Origin: SB21 sp964415295 | GTDB taxonomy: Bacteria; CLD3; SB21 | NCBI GenBank assembly: GCA_964415295.1 | Contig: CAYPYN010000001.1 | Location: 62,001 to 126,000, forward strand | Reading direction: 5' to 3' | Length of the DNA: 64,000 nt | Shown here: positions 42,733-52,371 of the stretch, in pieces | How the letters are laid out: every line of letters begins with the position of its first letter | Position numbering within the stretch: the stretch's first letter is position 1 | Notes under the pieces: model-generated | Told to the model about the DNA's origin: nothing | Seen by the model: only the letters and a program-made list of their open reading frames with translations | The model's database searches: none | Translations under genes and position numbers: made by a program

Positions 42733-45063
42733 CTACCAGTACTTCCACGCGGTGGTGAATATCAAACCGAATTCTATACTGAACGAATACGCCCATTTCT
42801 TCTGACCGAATCCTTTGAACGCGAAGAAATTGATTCCGGGATTAAAATAAAAATCGTCCCATCGTTCTATCGAAATCACCGAGGACCAGTTGAATTTGAC
42901 CGAGCGGCTGTTGGAACTGACGCTGTCGGCGCCTCCGCCGTCGTGACGCTTCTTGGCTTTGCTGAAAAAGTAGATGAATTCGAATTCCGAATAATTGCCG
43001 TAGCTGGATCGCGTATCGCTGTACAGCGAATGAAGGCTCGCGCCGAAATTACCCACGTATTCCTCGTTTTGCGAGAAGCGGGTCAGATGAACCAGTCCGA
43101 TACGGTTTTCCGTGAATCTCCAAAAATCCGAAAACGCCGCGCCGCTGCCGACATACACGTCTTTTCGAAGAGGCCGGCCGCCGGACGGATTGAATTCGGA
43201 TTGGAATTTACCAGAGATATACGGAAAGATCGAAACGTTCTTTTTGATCTCCCGGTCGATGAAGCGGAATTCCACCAGACTCTCAACCGACCAATTGTCG
43301 TCATACTCCTCGTAATCCGCTTTGCCGAGTTTGATGACGCCGTAATTGGATTTGATGTAATTCTCCCAATTGAAATTCCTGGACAACCTTGACAATTTGA
43401 GGTCGAGGCTGGAACTCAGCGCTACTTCCTCCTGGCCCTGCAATTCGTTGATCGAATAGTCCGAATACATGTCCTGATTCTTCTTGGTCTTGTTTTCCGC
43501 CTTGAACCCGATCTTGCGTAATGTGGCAAACCATACCGGTTTCCGGTATTGTAGCATGATCGCATGGTCGCGGTTTTCCAAAAGATAATCCAGGAACAGC
43601 TTTCTGATCGATTGTTCCTCGCCTTTTTTGTCCTCTTTCAGAATCTCTTTTCCTGTAAAACGATCCGCATAATACTTAGGCTCATCAAACTCAACGTAAC
43701 CGTCCCCGCCGTGCGCCAAAAAATTGGACGTGACCACTCTGTAGGTTTGGCGTTTATTGATCGGTTTCCCGTGAATGTTGACAAAAGAGAGAATCTGATC
43801 GGGGTTCGCCGTTTTGTAATGAAGGAAATTCTCTCCCTTGGTCTTCTTGTATTCTTCGCTGCGGCGTATCGCTTTGAGGATATCCTCTCCGCTCAATGTC
43901 TCTACCACCACGTTATTCTCTATCCAGAAAATCCGCTCGAACTCGCGCAGCGTAAAAATGTCGTCAAAATCGGATGCATCCGCATGGACGAACCTGAAAA
44001 ACGCCTCATTGACGAACGCAATTTCGGATTCCGTCTTCTGCAGAAGCATGGCCAGAAGATAGTTTTTGAGATCTTTTTCGGAAACCGATCCTTTTTTGAT
44101 GATCTTCGTGTCCGGTTCCAGACCGTACTGATCCTTACAGTGTCGCGCATAGCTCTCCTCGACCTGCGATCGCAGTTGTTGAATTTCCGAAGAATCGACG
44201 CCGAGGGTCTTCTCGTCGATCTCGATCGTTTCCACGGAAAGGATTTCCGGCTTCCCGGTCATGGCGGGCTTGAATTGTATGTGCGGCAAGGAGCGAGCAT
44301 ACCGCGTCGTAGAAAAAATGTGCGTCTTGTAATAATTGCCAATCCCGGTCGATACGAAAAGATCGGAGCGAACCGATGCGGATTTGCCTATGATAATATC
44401 CACGTCGGGATATTGCATCGCGATCCTCTGGTTGTCCTCAGGCGACAGGTGGGTCAGCAACACGACCACGTCGGATTTGAGCCGGACTTCCCTCAGATAT
44501 TTCTTCATCGCCCATGCGACATCGAGGAAGAGCAGTCCTTTGCGGTTCTTTTCGTAAATACTCTCACGGATTGCAGGATCGGTGATGCCGAGTACTCCGA
44601 TGCGGATACCGGCCCTTTCGATAATCTTATAGGGCGTGAGGAAAGGCAGAGAATCGGTCGTAACGATATTCGCGCCAAGCAGAGTCGGGTAATGCGGGAT
44701 ATTCTTGTAGCTTCTTAAGACGGCCGATCCAAAGTCGAATTCGTGATTACCGACGATCATCGCGTCGTAGCCTATTTCCGCCATGCGGTCCATCATGACT
44801 TTTCCGGCGCTTGCCGCGGAAAGATAATCCGGACTGATAGCATCGCCGGTGTCGAAGAGGAGAACGTTGTCCTTACCGTATTGCTCCTGAATACCCCTAA
44901 TGACCTTCTTTCGCTCGAGGATCCCGCCTGTCTTTTTGTCATCCACATTCTCTTCAAAAAAATAGCCGCGCGTGTCACCCGTTGCCAGAATATGCATGGT
45001 CTGAGCATAGGCCGGACGAACTAATAAAAGCGGCAGTAGAACAACGAAGACCCTCATTCGCAT
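42733..45063 (-). CDS. 5'-nucleotidase-like secreted protein with a barrel-like C-terminus
   Basis: About 776 residues. A signal peptide (VFVVLLPLLLVRPAYA) is followed by a calcineurin-like domain (about 25-280) and a 5'-nucleotidase C-terminal domain (about 320-500, with SNFLAHGGDGY). The family normally cleaves nucleotides in the periplasm using two metals. Only part of the site is left: VGNHEFDFG and LLTHLSPED are intact, but the first D-x-H is GDTRG and the GHxH motif is GKSAS. The last 265 residues have alternating aromatic strands (ALSSSLDLKLSRLSRNFNW to FGLIFTTAWKYW) like an outer-membrane barrel. The first ATG after a TTG is taken as start; a second ATG six bases on is possible. Confidence 0.75.
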   Translation of the reverse strand: MRMRVFVVLLPLLLVRPAYAQTMHILATGDTRGYFFEENVDDKKTGGILERKKVIRGIQEQYGKDNVLLFDTGDAISPDYLSAASAGKVMMDRMAEIGYDAMIVGNHEFDFGSAVLRSYKNIPHYPTLLGANIVTTDSLPFLTPYKIIERAGIRIGVLGITDPAIRESIYEKNRKGLLFLDVAWAMKKYLREVRLKSDVVVLLTHLSPEDNQRIAMQYPDVDIIIGKSASVRSDLFVSTGIGNYYKTHIFSTTRYARSLPHIQFKPAMTGKPEILSVETIEIDEKTLGVDSSEIQQLRSQVEESYARHCKDQYGLEPDTKIIKKGSVSEKDLKNYLLAMLLQKTESEIAFVNEAFFRFVHADASDFDDIFTLREFERIFWIENNVVVETLSGEDILKAIRRSEEYKKTKGENFLHYKTANPDQILSFVNIHGKPINKRQTYRVVTSNFLAHGGDGYVEFDEPKYYADRFTGKEILKEDKKGEEQSIRKLFLDYLLENRDHAIMLQYRKPVWFATLRKIGFKAENKTKKNQDMYSDYSINELQGQEEVALSSSLDLKLSRLSRNFNWENYIKSNYGVIKLGKADYEEYDDNWSVESLVEFRFIDREIKKNVSIFPYISGKFQSEFNPSGGRPLRKDVYVGSGAAFSDFWRFTENRIGLVHLTRFSQNEEYVGNFGASLHSLYSDTRSSYGNYSEFEFIYFFSKAKKRHDGGGADSVSSNSRSVKFNWSSVISIERWDDFYFNPGINFFAFKGFGQKKWAYSFSIEFGLIFTTAWKYW

Positions 45064-45078
45064 AAAAATATCCAAATA

Positions 45079-46347
45079 TTAATTCCGCTTGATCGGATCG
45101 AGTATAACCACATTGCGCCGCTCGCTTATGAGATATTTCTGAGCCACTCGCCGTATATCCTCTTTGGTCGTTTTTTCGATCATGGCATGATATTCGTTGA
45201 TGTATTCGCAACCGTATCTTTCAGAGATCACTTCGTAACGGCCTATCATTTCCGCCCGGTACTCGTTGGTCTCGAGCGCATGAACAAAACCAGACTCGAC
45301 CATATTTCTGACGCGTTCCAGTTCGTTGTCGGAAACAGAAACACTCTTCATCTTTTCTATCTCTTCATGGATCGCATTTTCAATTTCGTCTATTGTATGG
45401 CCGATCTGAGCCTGCGCCATGATCCGGAAAAGGCCGGGATCCTGGCTTGCTTCCATCGAAGCGGACGCGAACGTGGCGATTTGCTTTTCATAGACGAGGG
45501 AACGGTTTAATCGGGAACTTTGACCGGCCGCGAGAATGTGGCTTAGGAACGATAAGGGAACGAATTCGTCGTGATCCAAAGCAACCGCCTGAAAAGCCAT
45601 TTGCAGGGAAGGCAGTTCCGCTTCTTTCTGAAAGACCTTCCGGCGTTCCGTTTTTTGGAGTGGTTCCGCCATGATATCTATGGCGGGTTTTGACCGACCT
45701 TGGATGGTCCCGAAGTATGATTCACATAGACGCAAGGCATTTTCTTTCGTCACATCACCCGCAATAACAATCACAAGGTTTTCCGGAACATACCATCTTT
45801 GGTAATAGTCCCGCATGTCGTCACGCGTCATGCGTTCCAGGTCCTCCCAACTGCCGATCACCATGTTCTTGTAAGGATGTCTTTCATAAGCGAGACCGCT
45901 CATGATCTCGTACATTTTACCGAACGGGGAATCCTCGTACCGGAGGCGTTTTTCTTCTTTGATGACTTCCTTTTCGGACATGACATTTTCTTCGGGAAGC
46001 GCGAGGTTTATCAAACGATCCGCCTCCATGTCCAGAATTGTCTCCAAATGTTCGGACGGGATATTGGAATAATACGCCGTGTAATCCTGCGAAGTGAAAG
46101 CATTCTTCGTTCCGCCGATGCGCTGGATCAGCCAGGAATTCTCCCTCGGCTTGAAACGCTTCGTTCCCATGGAATAACAATGTTCCAGATAGTGAGATAT
46201 CCCCGTGATGCCCGGCGCTTCGTTTCGCGCGCCCACGCGCAGCCACATCATAACAGTACAGATGGGGAGTTTGTGGTTCTCATTCAAAAGGAGGGTCGAA
46301 CCGTTGCTCAGGGCCTTTCGGTAAATCTCAATGCTTGGAAGCTTCAT
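45079..46347 (-). CDS. M16 family zinc peptidase
   Basis: A 422-residue metalloprotease of the insulinase/processing-peptidase family. The inverted zinc motif HYLEH is present in GISHYLEHCYSMGTKRF, with the distal Glu in VMSEKEVIKEEKRL, and the second, inactive-type domain from about residue 180 (VIVIAGDVTKENAL). There is no signal peptide, so it may be cytoplasmic. The 5'-nucleotidase-like gene starts 15 bases downstream, suggesting joint transcription. Confidence 0.92.
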   Translation of the reverse strand: MKLPSIEIYRKALSNGSTLLLNENHKLPICTVMMWLRVGARNEAPGITGISHYLEHCYSMGTKRFKPRENSWLIQRIGGTKNAFTSQDYTAYYSNIPSEHLETILDMEADRLINLALPEENVMSEKEVIKEEKRLRYEDSPFGKMYEIMSGLAYERHPYKNMVIGSWEDLERMTRDDMRDYYQRWYVPENLVIVIAGDVTKENALRLCESYFGTIQGRSKPAIDIMAEPLQKTERRKVFQKEAELPSLQMAFQAVALDHDEFVPLSFLSHILAAGQSSRLNRSLVYEKQIATFASASMEASQDPGLFRIMAQAQIGHTIDEIENAIHEEIEKMKSVSVSDNELERVRNMVESGFVHALETNEYRAEMIGRYEVISERYGCEYINEYHAMIEKTTKEDIRRVAQKYLISERRNVVILDPIKRN

Positions 46348-46489
46348 TCGACGAATAATTCCGCAACAAATTCCTTTTTGATCTCGTGCAAGTTACTTAT
46401 TTCAGCAGGGAGATTCAATATGAATTATTGATTCTCAAGACAGGATTAGATATGTTAAACAGCTCACCCAATACCAAAGGAGAATCATC

Positions 46490-48529
46490 ATGAATTCTGT
46501 ATTCAGGAATGCGATCGCGATCTTGATCTTGACGGTCGTCACGGTCAACGCTCAAAATAAACGACCCATCACAGCGGAAGATCTGTGGAATATGAAACGT
46601 GTTTCTTCGCTCACCGTTTCCCCGGACGGCCGGTTCGGCTGTTTTGTTGTGGCAGAATACAATATCAAAGACAATAAAGGCAACTCGGACCTTTGGCTGA
46701 TCGATCTGACCACCGGCAAACAAAAACGGCTGACCACTAATGTCGGTTCCGACAATTCTCCCGTTTGGCATCCCAACAGCCGCACCGTGGCGTTCATTTC
46801 TAAACGCGAAGGTGATTACCCGCAGTTATATCAGATCGATATCGACGGAGGCGAGGCCGCGCTTGTTACCGAAATGCCGATGGGCATTTCCAATCTGAAA
46901 TACTTTGAGGACGGCAAACGTATTGCGTTCACTTCAACCATCCTGCCAGAGTTTGAGAACGATATGGATGGCTTGAAAAAAGTTCTGAAAGAACGTAAGG
47001 ACAGCAAGATGACTGCCAAGGTCACGGAGAATAGGTTCTATCGCTATTGGGACAACTGGCTGACGGACGGTTATGTGATCCACATTTATAGTTATAATCT
47101 CGAGACGAAAGAGCGGATCGATCTGACCAAAGGCTCTAACAAGATCCTGTCCGTCAGCGATGCCGGCCTCAGCGCGGATTACGATATCTCGCCGGATGGC
47201 AAGTGGCTGGCGCTTACGGCCAATTCCACCCTGCCTCCGTACGACTCTATGAATCAGGATGTGTACCTGGTTTCTCTGACGACGCCAGCCGATTGGATCA
47301 ATATCACCAAAGACAATTACCAGGGCGACAGCGGGCCTTTCTTCTCAAAGGACGGCAAAAAACTTTATTACGGTCGTCAGACCGACCCGGATTATGGGGC
47401 GGAGAACGAGCGGCTTGTTGCTTACGACATGGCAACCAAAGAACAGCAGGTTCTCACGGACACGTTGTACTCTTTCGGCTATTTCAACGAGGCCAAAGAC
47501 GGCAAACTGATGTACATGCTTGCCGCCGACCGGGCCCGCACATCGGCTTTTGTAATGGATATGGCATCGAAAAAAGTACAGAAACTTTTTACCGAAAGCA
47601 CGGTCAACTCGCTGAACCTCGCCGGAGACCGGCTTGTCTTTGTCAAAAACGATCTGAGCAAACCTTCAGAGATCTACGATTATAATCTGAAGACGAAAAA
47701 GCTTTCCCAGTTAACATTCTTCAACAAAGCGGCCTGCGACTCCATTGATTTCGGAAAAGTGGAAAATCTCACTTTCAAAGGCGCCAATGGAGACGACGTG
47801 CAAATGTATCTTTTGTACCCGCCTCAATTCGATCCCAACAAGAAATACCCGCTCATCCATCTGATCCACGGAGGCCCGGCGGGAACGTTTGGTGATGAAT
47901 TCCACTACCGCTGGAATGCTCAGCTCTTTGCGGCGCCAGGATACGTGATCGCCATGGTCAATTTCCATGGCTCGACGAGTTTCGGAAACGCCTTCGGGAA
48001 ATGTATCGTCGGCGCCCACGGCGATAAACCTTTTACCGATATCATGAAAGCCACGGATCATCTGCTGGCCAAGTATTCTTTTATCGACAGCACGCGTATG
48101 GGCGCGGCCGGCGGCAGTTACGGCGGATACCTGGTCAACTGGATCGCCGGGCATACCAACCGCTTCAAAGCGCTGGTCAGTCATGCCGGCGTGTACAATC
48201 TGATGGGACAATTCGCCTCCGATGTCACATACGAACGCGTGAAGAATTACAACGGCGCGCCGTGGCAAGGACGTTATGCCGAGATCAATCGTTACAGCCC
48301 CGCGTTCTTTTCCGATCAATTTCAAACACCTATGCTGATCATTCACGGTGAAAGAGACTACCGCGTCGTGATCACGCAGGGTCTGGAAATTTACGGTGTG
48401 TTGAAAGGCAAAGGCGTTGATTCACGGCTCGTGTACTTCCCCAATGAGAATCACTGGATCCTCCAGCCGCAGAATTCGATCTATTGGTACAAAGAAGTGC
48501 ACGGGTGGTTCGGGAAGTATTTAAAATGA
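46490..48529 (+). CDS. S9 family serine peptidase (acylaminoacyl/dipeptidyl type)
   Basis: A 679-residue exported peptidase. After the signal (AIAILILTVVTVNAQ) comes a TolB-like propeller (SSLTVSPDGRFGCFVV, LTANSTLPPYD and others) and a C-terminal alpha/beta-hydrolase domain with the nucleophile Ser in GAAGGSYGGYLVNW, Asp in IHGERDYRV and His in PNENHWILQP. Such enzymes trim short peptides. AAAGGAG lies before the ATG. It is divergent from the M16 peptidase gene and shares a 142-base upstream region with it. Confidence 0.93.
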   Translation: MNSVFRNAIAILILTVVTVNAQNKRPITAEDLWNMKRVSSLTVSPDGRFGCFVVAEYNIKDNKGNSDLWLIDLTTGKQKRLTTNVGSDNSPVWHPNSRTVAFISKREGDYPQLYQIDIDGGEAALVTEMPMGISNLKYFEDGKRIAFTSTILPEFENDMDGLKKVLKERKDSKMTAKVTENRFYRYWDNWLTDGYVIHIYSYNLETKERIDLTKGSNKILSVSDAGLSADYDISPDGKWLALTANSTLPPYDSMNQDVYLVSLTTPADWINITKDNYQGDSGPFFSKDGKKLYYGRQTDPDYGAENERLVAYDMATKEQQVLTDTLYSFGYFNEAKDGKLMYMLAADRARTSAFVMDMASKKVQKLFTESTVNSLNLAGDRLVFVKNDLSKPSEIYDYNLKTKKLSQLTFFNKAACDSIDFGKVENLTFKGANGDDVQMYLLYPPQFDPNKKYPLIHLIHGGPAGTFGDEFHYRWNAQLFAAPGYVIAMVNFHGSTSFGNAFGKCIVGAHGDKPFTDIMKATDHLLAKYSFIDSTRMGAAGGSYGGYLVNWIAGHTNRFKALVSHAGVYNLMGQFASDVTYERVKNYNGAPWQGRYAEINRYSPAFFSDQFQTPMLIIHGERDYRVVITQGLEIYGVLKGKGVDSRLVYFPNENHWILQPQNSIYWYKEVHGWFGKYLK

Positions 48530-48539
48530 CAAATGGCAG

Positions 48540-48612
48540 TGAATAACACATAACAAGAAGTGCATAAGGGTCTAAACTTTTGACTTATTCATTCCTTGTT
48601 ATGTGTTATTCA
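48540..48612. repeat. Long imperfect hairpin upstream of the thioredoxin-domain gene
   Basis: A perfect 18-bp inverted repeat (48540-48557 and 48595-48612) encloses a further 7-of-8 pairing (48561-48568 and 48584-48591) and a 15-base loop, giving a stem of 29 bases per arm. It has no T tract, so it is not a typical terminator. It could be a small mobile-type repeat or an mRNA structure in the leader of the next gene. Confidence 0.75.
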
Positions 48613-48629
48613 TTTCTATCGCAAGGCAA

Positions 48630-50753
48630 ATGAATCTACCTTCAAACGACATAATCAAAAACCTCCCGCCCGACGGCGGGCCGGAATTCAACCGGCTCGT
48701 TTTTGAGAAAAGCCCGTACCTGCTCCAGCATGCGCGCAATCCCGTGGACTGGTATCCGTGGGGTGAAGAAGCTTTCGAAAGAGCGCGGCTCGAGGATAAA
48801 CCCGTCTTTTTGTCCATCGGTTACGCCACTTGCCATTGGTGTCATGTGATGGAGCACGAGTCGTTTGAGGATACGAATGTTGCAGCGTTGATGAATGCAA
48901 CGTTCGTCTGCATCAAGGTGGATCGCGAGGAGCGGCCCGATATCGACGCTATATACATGGCCGTCACGCAGGTTATGACCGGTCACGGCGGATGGCCGAT
49001 GACCGTGATCATGACCTGGGATAAAAAGCCGTTTTTCACAGGAACGTACTTCCCCAAACATAATATGGGCGGCCGTCCGGGTATGCTGGATCTCGTGCCC
49101 GCCATTGACGACGCGTGGAAGAACAGAAAAGAAGAAGTCCTGCGATCGGCCAACGATATCACTTCGGCGTTTCAGAAAAAGCCGATGACCACCGACGCAG
49201 CGCCGATGGATGAATCCGTACTCGATGCCGCGTACTCTATGTTCCGCAGTCAGTTTGACAACCGTTACGCCGGCTTCGGCAATGCACCAAAATTTCCCAC
49301 CGCGCATAATCTGTCCTTTCTCCTCCGCTATTGGAAACGCCGCAACAATTCCGACGCGCTGAGCATGGTAGAACGAACCCTGAAAGCCATGCGCCAGGGC
49401 GGCGTGTATGACCACGCCGGATTCGGATTTCACCGCTATTCCACCGACGCGCGCTGGTTCCTGCCGCATTTCGAAAAAATGCTTTACGATCAGGCCATGA
49501 TCGCGATCGCTTATACCGAGGCATTTCAGGCAACGCAGAACCCTTCATACAAAAAGACTGCTGAAGAAATATTCACATACGTTCTGCGGGACATAACCGA
49601 TCCGGCCGGCGGATTCTATTCCGCCGAAGACGCCGACAGCGAAGGCGTGGAAGGTAAATTCTATCTCTGGACGCTCCGGGAGATCGAAGACGTTTTGGGC
49701 GATGATGCGGCGTTCTTCTGCAAGGTGTTCAATGCAACCGCCGACGGCAATTATTACGAGGAGGCCACGCGGGAGTTTACAGGAACGAATATTCTGCATC
49801 TCAATAAAGACTGGGACGTTCTGGCGCATGAGAATGGTTTGAGCGAAACAGACTTTACCCGTAAAATAGAAACTTTGAGACAAAAACTCTTTGCCGTTCG
49901 CAAGGAACGCATTCATCCTCTGAAAGACGACAAGATTCTGACCGATTGGAACGGGCTCATGATCGCGGCGCTCGCCAAAGGCGCGCAGGCTTTTGACGAT
50001 CCCGATTACGCCAAAGCCGCAGCTAAAGCCGCCGATTTTATTTTGTCGAAACTCCGAACGCCTGACGGACGCTTGCTGAAACGATACCGGCTCGGCGAGG
50101 CCGGCCTGCCCGCACATCTCGACGATTACGCCTTTATGATCTGGGGACTGCTGGAACTCTACGAGGCCGCTTTCGAAATCAAATACCTGAAGTCTGCGAT
50201 GGAACTGCAGAATACGATGAATGACTTATTCCTGGACAAGGAAGAAGGCGGGTATTTTTTGACGGCTTCGGATGCGGAACTTATGATCACACGTCCCAAA
50301 GAGATCTATGACGGCGCCGTGCCGTCCGGCAATTCCGTCGCGGCGCTCAATCTGATCCGGCTTAACCGTATTACCGGCCGTGAAGAATTTGCTCGTATCG
50401 CCGAAGAGATCGGAAAATGTTTTTCGGAGCAGATCGCAAAAGTTCCCATGCTCTATGCGCAATTCCTGATGGCTTTCGATTTTGAACTCGGACCGTCACA
50501 TGAGGTCGTTTTGGTGGGAGATTTGGGCGACAGGAACTTGCAGAACATGCTCGAAGCGATACGATCACGGTTTGTTCCGAATAAAGTTGTTCTGTATAAA
50601 ACTTCTTCCTCATCAGAACTGGCCGCGATCGCTCCTTACACCGAAAGCCTTGCTATGAGGAACGGAAAAGCAACGGCTTACATCTGTAGCAATTTTGCGT
50701 GTAGTGCCCCAACGAATGAAGTGGAGGAAATTATCAAACAACTCTCACAATAA
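48630..50753 (+). CDS. YyaL-type protein with DUF255 thioredoxin domain and glycosidase-like domain
   Basis: A 707-residue protein of the spermatogenesis-associated-20 / YyaL family. The N-terminal DUF255 thioredoxin-fold domain (about residues 10-170) has SPYLLQHARNPVDWYPWGEEA and the redox motif ATCHWCHVMEHESF; the rest forms an (alpha/alpha)6-barrel like that of glycosidases (GGVYDHAGFGFHRYSTD, YSAEDADSEG, DWNGLMIAALA). The biochemical role of the family is unknown. The ATG at 48630 is chosen because an earlier start lies inside the hairpin arm. Confidence 0.9.
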   Translation: MNLPSNDIIKNLPPDGGPEFNRLVFEKSPYLLQHARNPVDWYPWGEEAFERARLEDKPVFLSIGYATCHWCHVMEHESFEDTNVAALMNATFVCIKVDREERPDIDAIYMAVTQVMTGHGGWPMTVIMTWDKKPFFTGTYFPKHNMGGRPGMLDLVPAIDDAWKNRKEEVLRSANDITSAFQKKPMTTDAAPMDESVLDAAYSMFRSQFDNRYAGFGNAPKFPTAHNLSFLLRYWKRRNNSDALSMVERTLKAMRQGGVYDHAGFGFHRYSTDARWFLPHFEKMLYDQAMIAIAYTEAFQATQNPSYKKTAEEIFTYVLRDITDPAGGFYSAEDADSEGVEGKFYLWTLREIEDVLGDDAAFFCKVFNATADGNYYEEATREFTGTNILHLNKDWDVLAHENGLSETDFTRKIETLRQKLFAVRKERIHPLKDDKILTDWNGLMIAALAKGAQAFDDPDYAKAAAKAADFILSKLRTPDGRLLKRYRLGEAGLPAHLDDYAFMIWGLLELYEAAFEIKYLKSAMELQNTMNDLFLDKEEGGYFLTASDAELMITRPKEIYDGAVPSGNSVAALNLIRLNRITGREEFARIAEEIGKCFSEQIAKVPMLYAQFLMAFDFELGPSHEVVLVGDLGDRNLQNMLEAIRSRFVPNKVVLYKTSSSSELAAIAPYTESLAMRNGKATAYICSNFACSAPTNEVEEIIKQLSQ

Positions 50754-50758
50754 CGGCT

Positions 50759-52042
50759 CTAATCTCCAACCCTCTGAATCTTCGCGCCCAGCGCTCTCAG
50801 GCGTTCATCGATGTGTTCGTAACCCCGATCCAGCTGTTTGATATTCTGCATGGTGGAAGTTCCCTGCGCGCACAGCGCCGCGATGAGGAGCGCCATACCC
50901 GCGCGGATGTCGGGACTGGTGATAAGTTCTCCGTGCAGCGGCGTCGGTCCCTGGATGACCGCGCGATGCGGATCGCACAGGACGATACGCGCCCCCATGG
51001 TGATCAGTTTATCCGTAAAAAATAACCGGCTCTCGAACATCTTCTCGAAGATCAGCACCATGCCTTTGCACTGCGTCGCGGTGATCACCATGATGCTCGA
51101 CAGATCGGCCGGAAATCCCGGCCAGGGCGCGTCGTCGATTTTCGGTATCGCGCCGTCCATATCGGAATGGATCTCCATCGGCTGTTCCCGCGGAACGAAA
51201 ATATCCTTTCCGCGGATCTCCACTTCGATCCCCAGCCGCTGGAATACGAGCAGGATCATGCGAAGGTCCCGCGGGTTCGTATCTTTGATCAGGATCTCAC
51301 TGCGCGTGGACGCCGCAAGTCCGATGATACTGCCGATCTCAATGTGATCGTTGGTAATGGTATGCTCACAGCCGTGCAGTTTTTTCACGCCTTCGATCGT
51401 GAGCAGGTTACTGCTGATGCCCGAGATCTTTGCGCCCATGCTGACCAGCATGCGGCAAAGCCCCTGCACGTGCGGTTCCGACGCGGCGTTATTCAGGATG
51501 GTCGTTCCTTCGGCCAGCACCGCCGCCATGACGGCGTTCTCGGTGGCCATGACGCTGGCTTCATCGAGAAAGATATCCTGCCCGGTGAGTTTCGCCGCTT
51601 CCATTTGATAGAATTTGTGTCCCAGTTCCATTTTCGCTCCAAGCCGGTCAAATGCCAGGATATGCGTGTCCAGGCGCCGCCGTCCGATCTTGTCCCCGCC
51701 CGGCGAAGGAAGACTCACTTTGCCGTGGCGCCCGAGCATGGACCCGGCAAACAAAAAGGATCCGCGTATGTCGGAGGCCAGCTGGTGATCGGGCTCGTGT
51801 GTTTTGATATTCTTCGCGTGAACTTTCCAGGTCTTATTATCTATGCGTGTGACGTCCGCTCCGAACGCGGCGGCGATATCGAGCATCTTGCGCGCGTCGA
51901 TCACGTCCGGCATATTCTTCAGGATCACGGGTTCATCCGTGAGCATGCACGCCGCGACCACCGGCAGCGCTTCGTTCTTGTTACCGGCCGGCTGAAATGT
52001 GCCTTTTAAGGAATGTCCGCCTTCGACTATGAATTTTTCCAT
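50759..52042 (-). CDS. murA: UDP-N-acetylglucosamine 1-carboxyvinyltransferase MurA (Asp117 form)
   Basis: MurA transfers enolpyruvate to UDP-GlcNAc, the first committed step of peptidoglycan synthesis. The 427-residue protein has Lys22 in AGNKNEALP and the family layout throughout. The catalytic loop reads LPSPGGDKIG, with Asp117 where most bacteria have the Cys attacked by fosfomycin. Natural Asp forms occur in Mycobacterium and Chlamydia and are insensitive to the drug, so this enzyme is predicted to be insensitive too. It lies next to a EutN/CcmL gene. Confidence 0.92.
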   Translation of the reverse strand: MEKFIVEGGHSLKGTFQPAGNKNEALPVVAACMLTDEPVILKNMPDVIDARKMLDIAAAFGADVTRIDNKTWKVHAKNIKTHEPDHQLASDIRGSFLFAGSMLGRHGKVSLPSPGGDKIGRRRLDTHILAFDRLGAKMELGHKFYQMEAAKLTGQDIFLDEASVMATENAVMAAVLAEGTTILNNAASEPHVQGLCRMLVSMGAKISGISSNLLTIEGVKKLHGCEHTITNDHIEIGSIIGLAASTRSEILIKDTNPRDLRMILLVFQRLGIEVEIRGKDIFVPREQPMEIHSDMDGAIPKIDDAPWPGFPADLSSIMVITATQCKGMVLIFEKMFESRLFFTDKLITMGARIVLCDPHRAVIQGPTPLHGELITSPDIRAGMALLIAALCAQGTSTMQNIKQLDRGYEHIDERLRALGAKIQRVGD

Positions 52043-52080
52043 GTGAAACCTCGCAGGTGAGAACTTTCAGTTCTCGAATG

Positions 52081-52356
52081 TTAGTGGGATGGTACGTTAA
52101 TGCCGTCAATGACGCCGACGATGACCGCCTGAATAGGGATCTTTTTGTTCTTCAGAATGATCCGCGCGCCGCCGCCTTCTTTCATCACGAGCACCAGATC
52201 GCCGACCCCGGCGCTGACCTCGTCTATGGCCAGCAGATCCGGACCGGACGGCTTTTGGTCAAGATCCACCGGCTGCACGATCATGATCTTATGACCGTGG
52301 AGATGCTCGTTCTTGTGGGTGGAGACGATGGAACCCGTTACTTTGCATATCATCAT
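52081..52356 (-). CDS. EutN/CcmL-type microcompartment vertex protein
   Basis: A 91-residue protein of the EutN/CcmL family, whose pentamers close the corners of bacterial microcompartments. The family pattern is clear: MICKVTGSIVSTHKNEHLHG, KIMIVQPVD, LLAIDEVSAGVGDLVLVM, GGGARI and PIQAVIVGVID. No hexameric shell gene (BMC-H) or encapsulated enzyme is in the window. It sits between murA (38 bases downstream) and cinA (15 bases upstream) on the same strand. It may serve a shell encoded elsewhere or have a different role. Confidence 0.9.
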   Translation of the reverse strand: MMICKVTGSIVSTHKNEHLHGHKIMIVQPVDLDQKPSGPDLLAIDEVSAGVGDLVLVMKEGGGARIILKNKKIPIQAVIVGVIDGINVPSH

Positions 52357-52371
52357 AAAAGCGTCATTTTC

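Noticed and set aside
43564..44718. A 384-codon open frame on the plus strand
   Set aside because: It lies inside the 5'-nucleotidase-like gene on the other strand and has no ribosome site or family signature.
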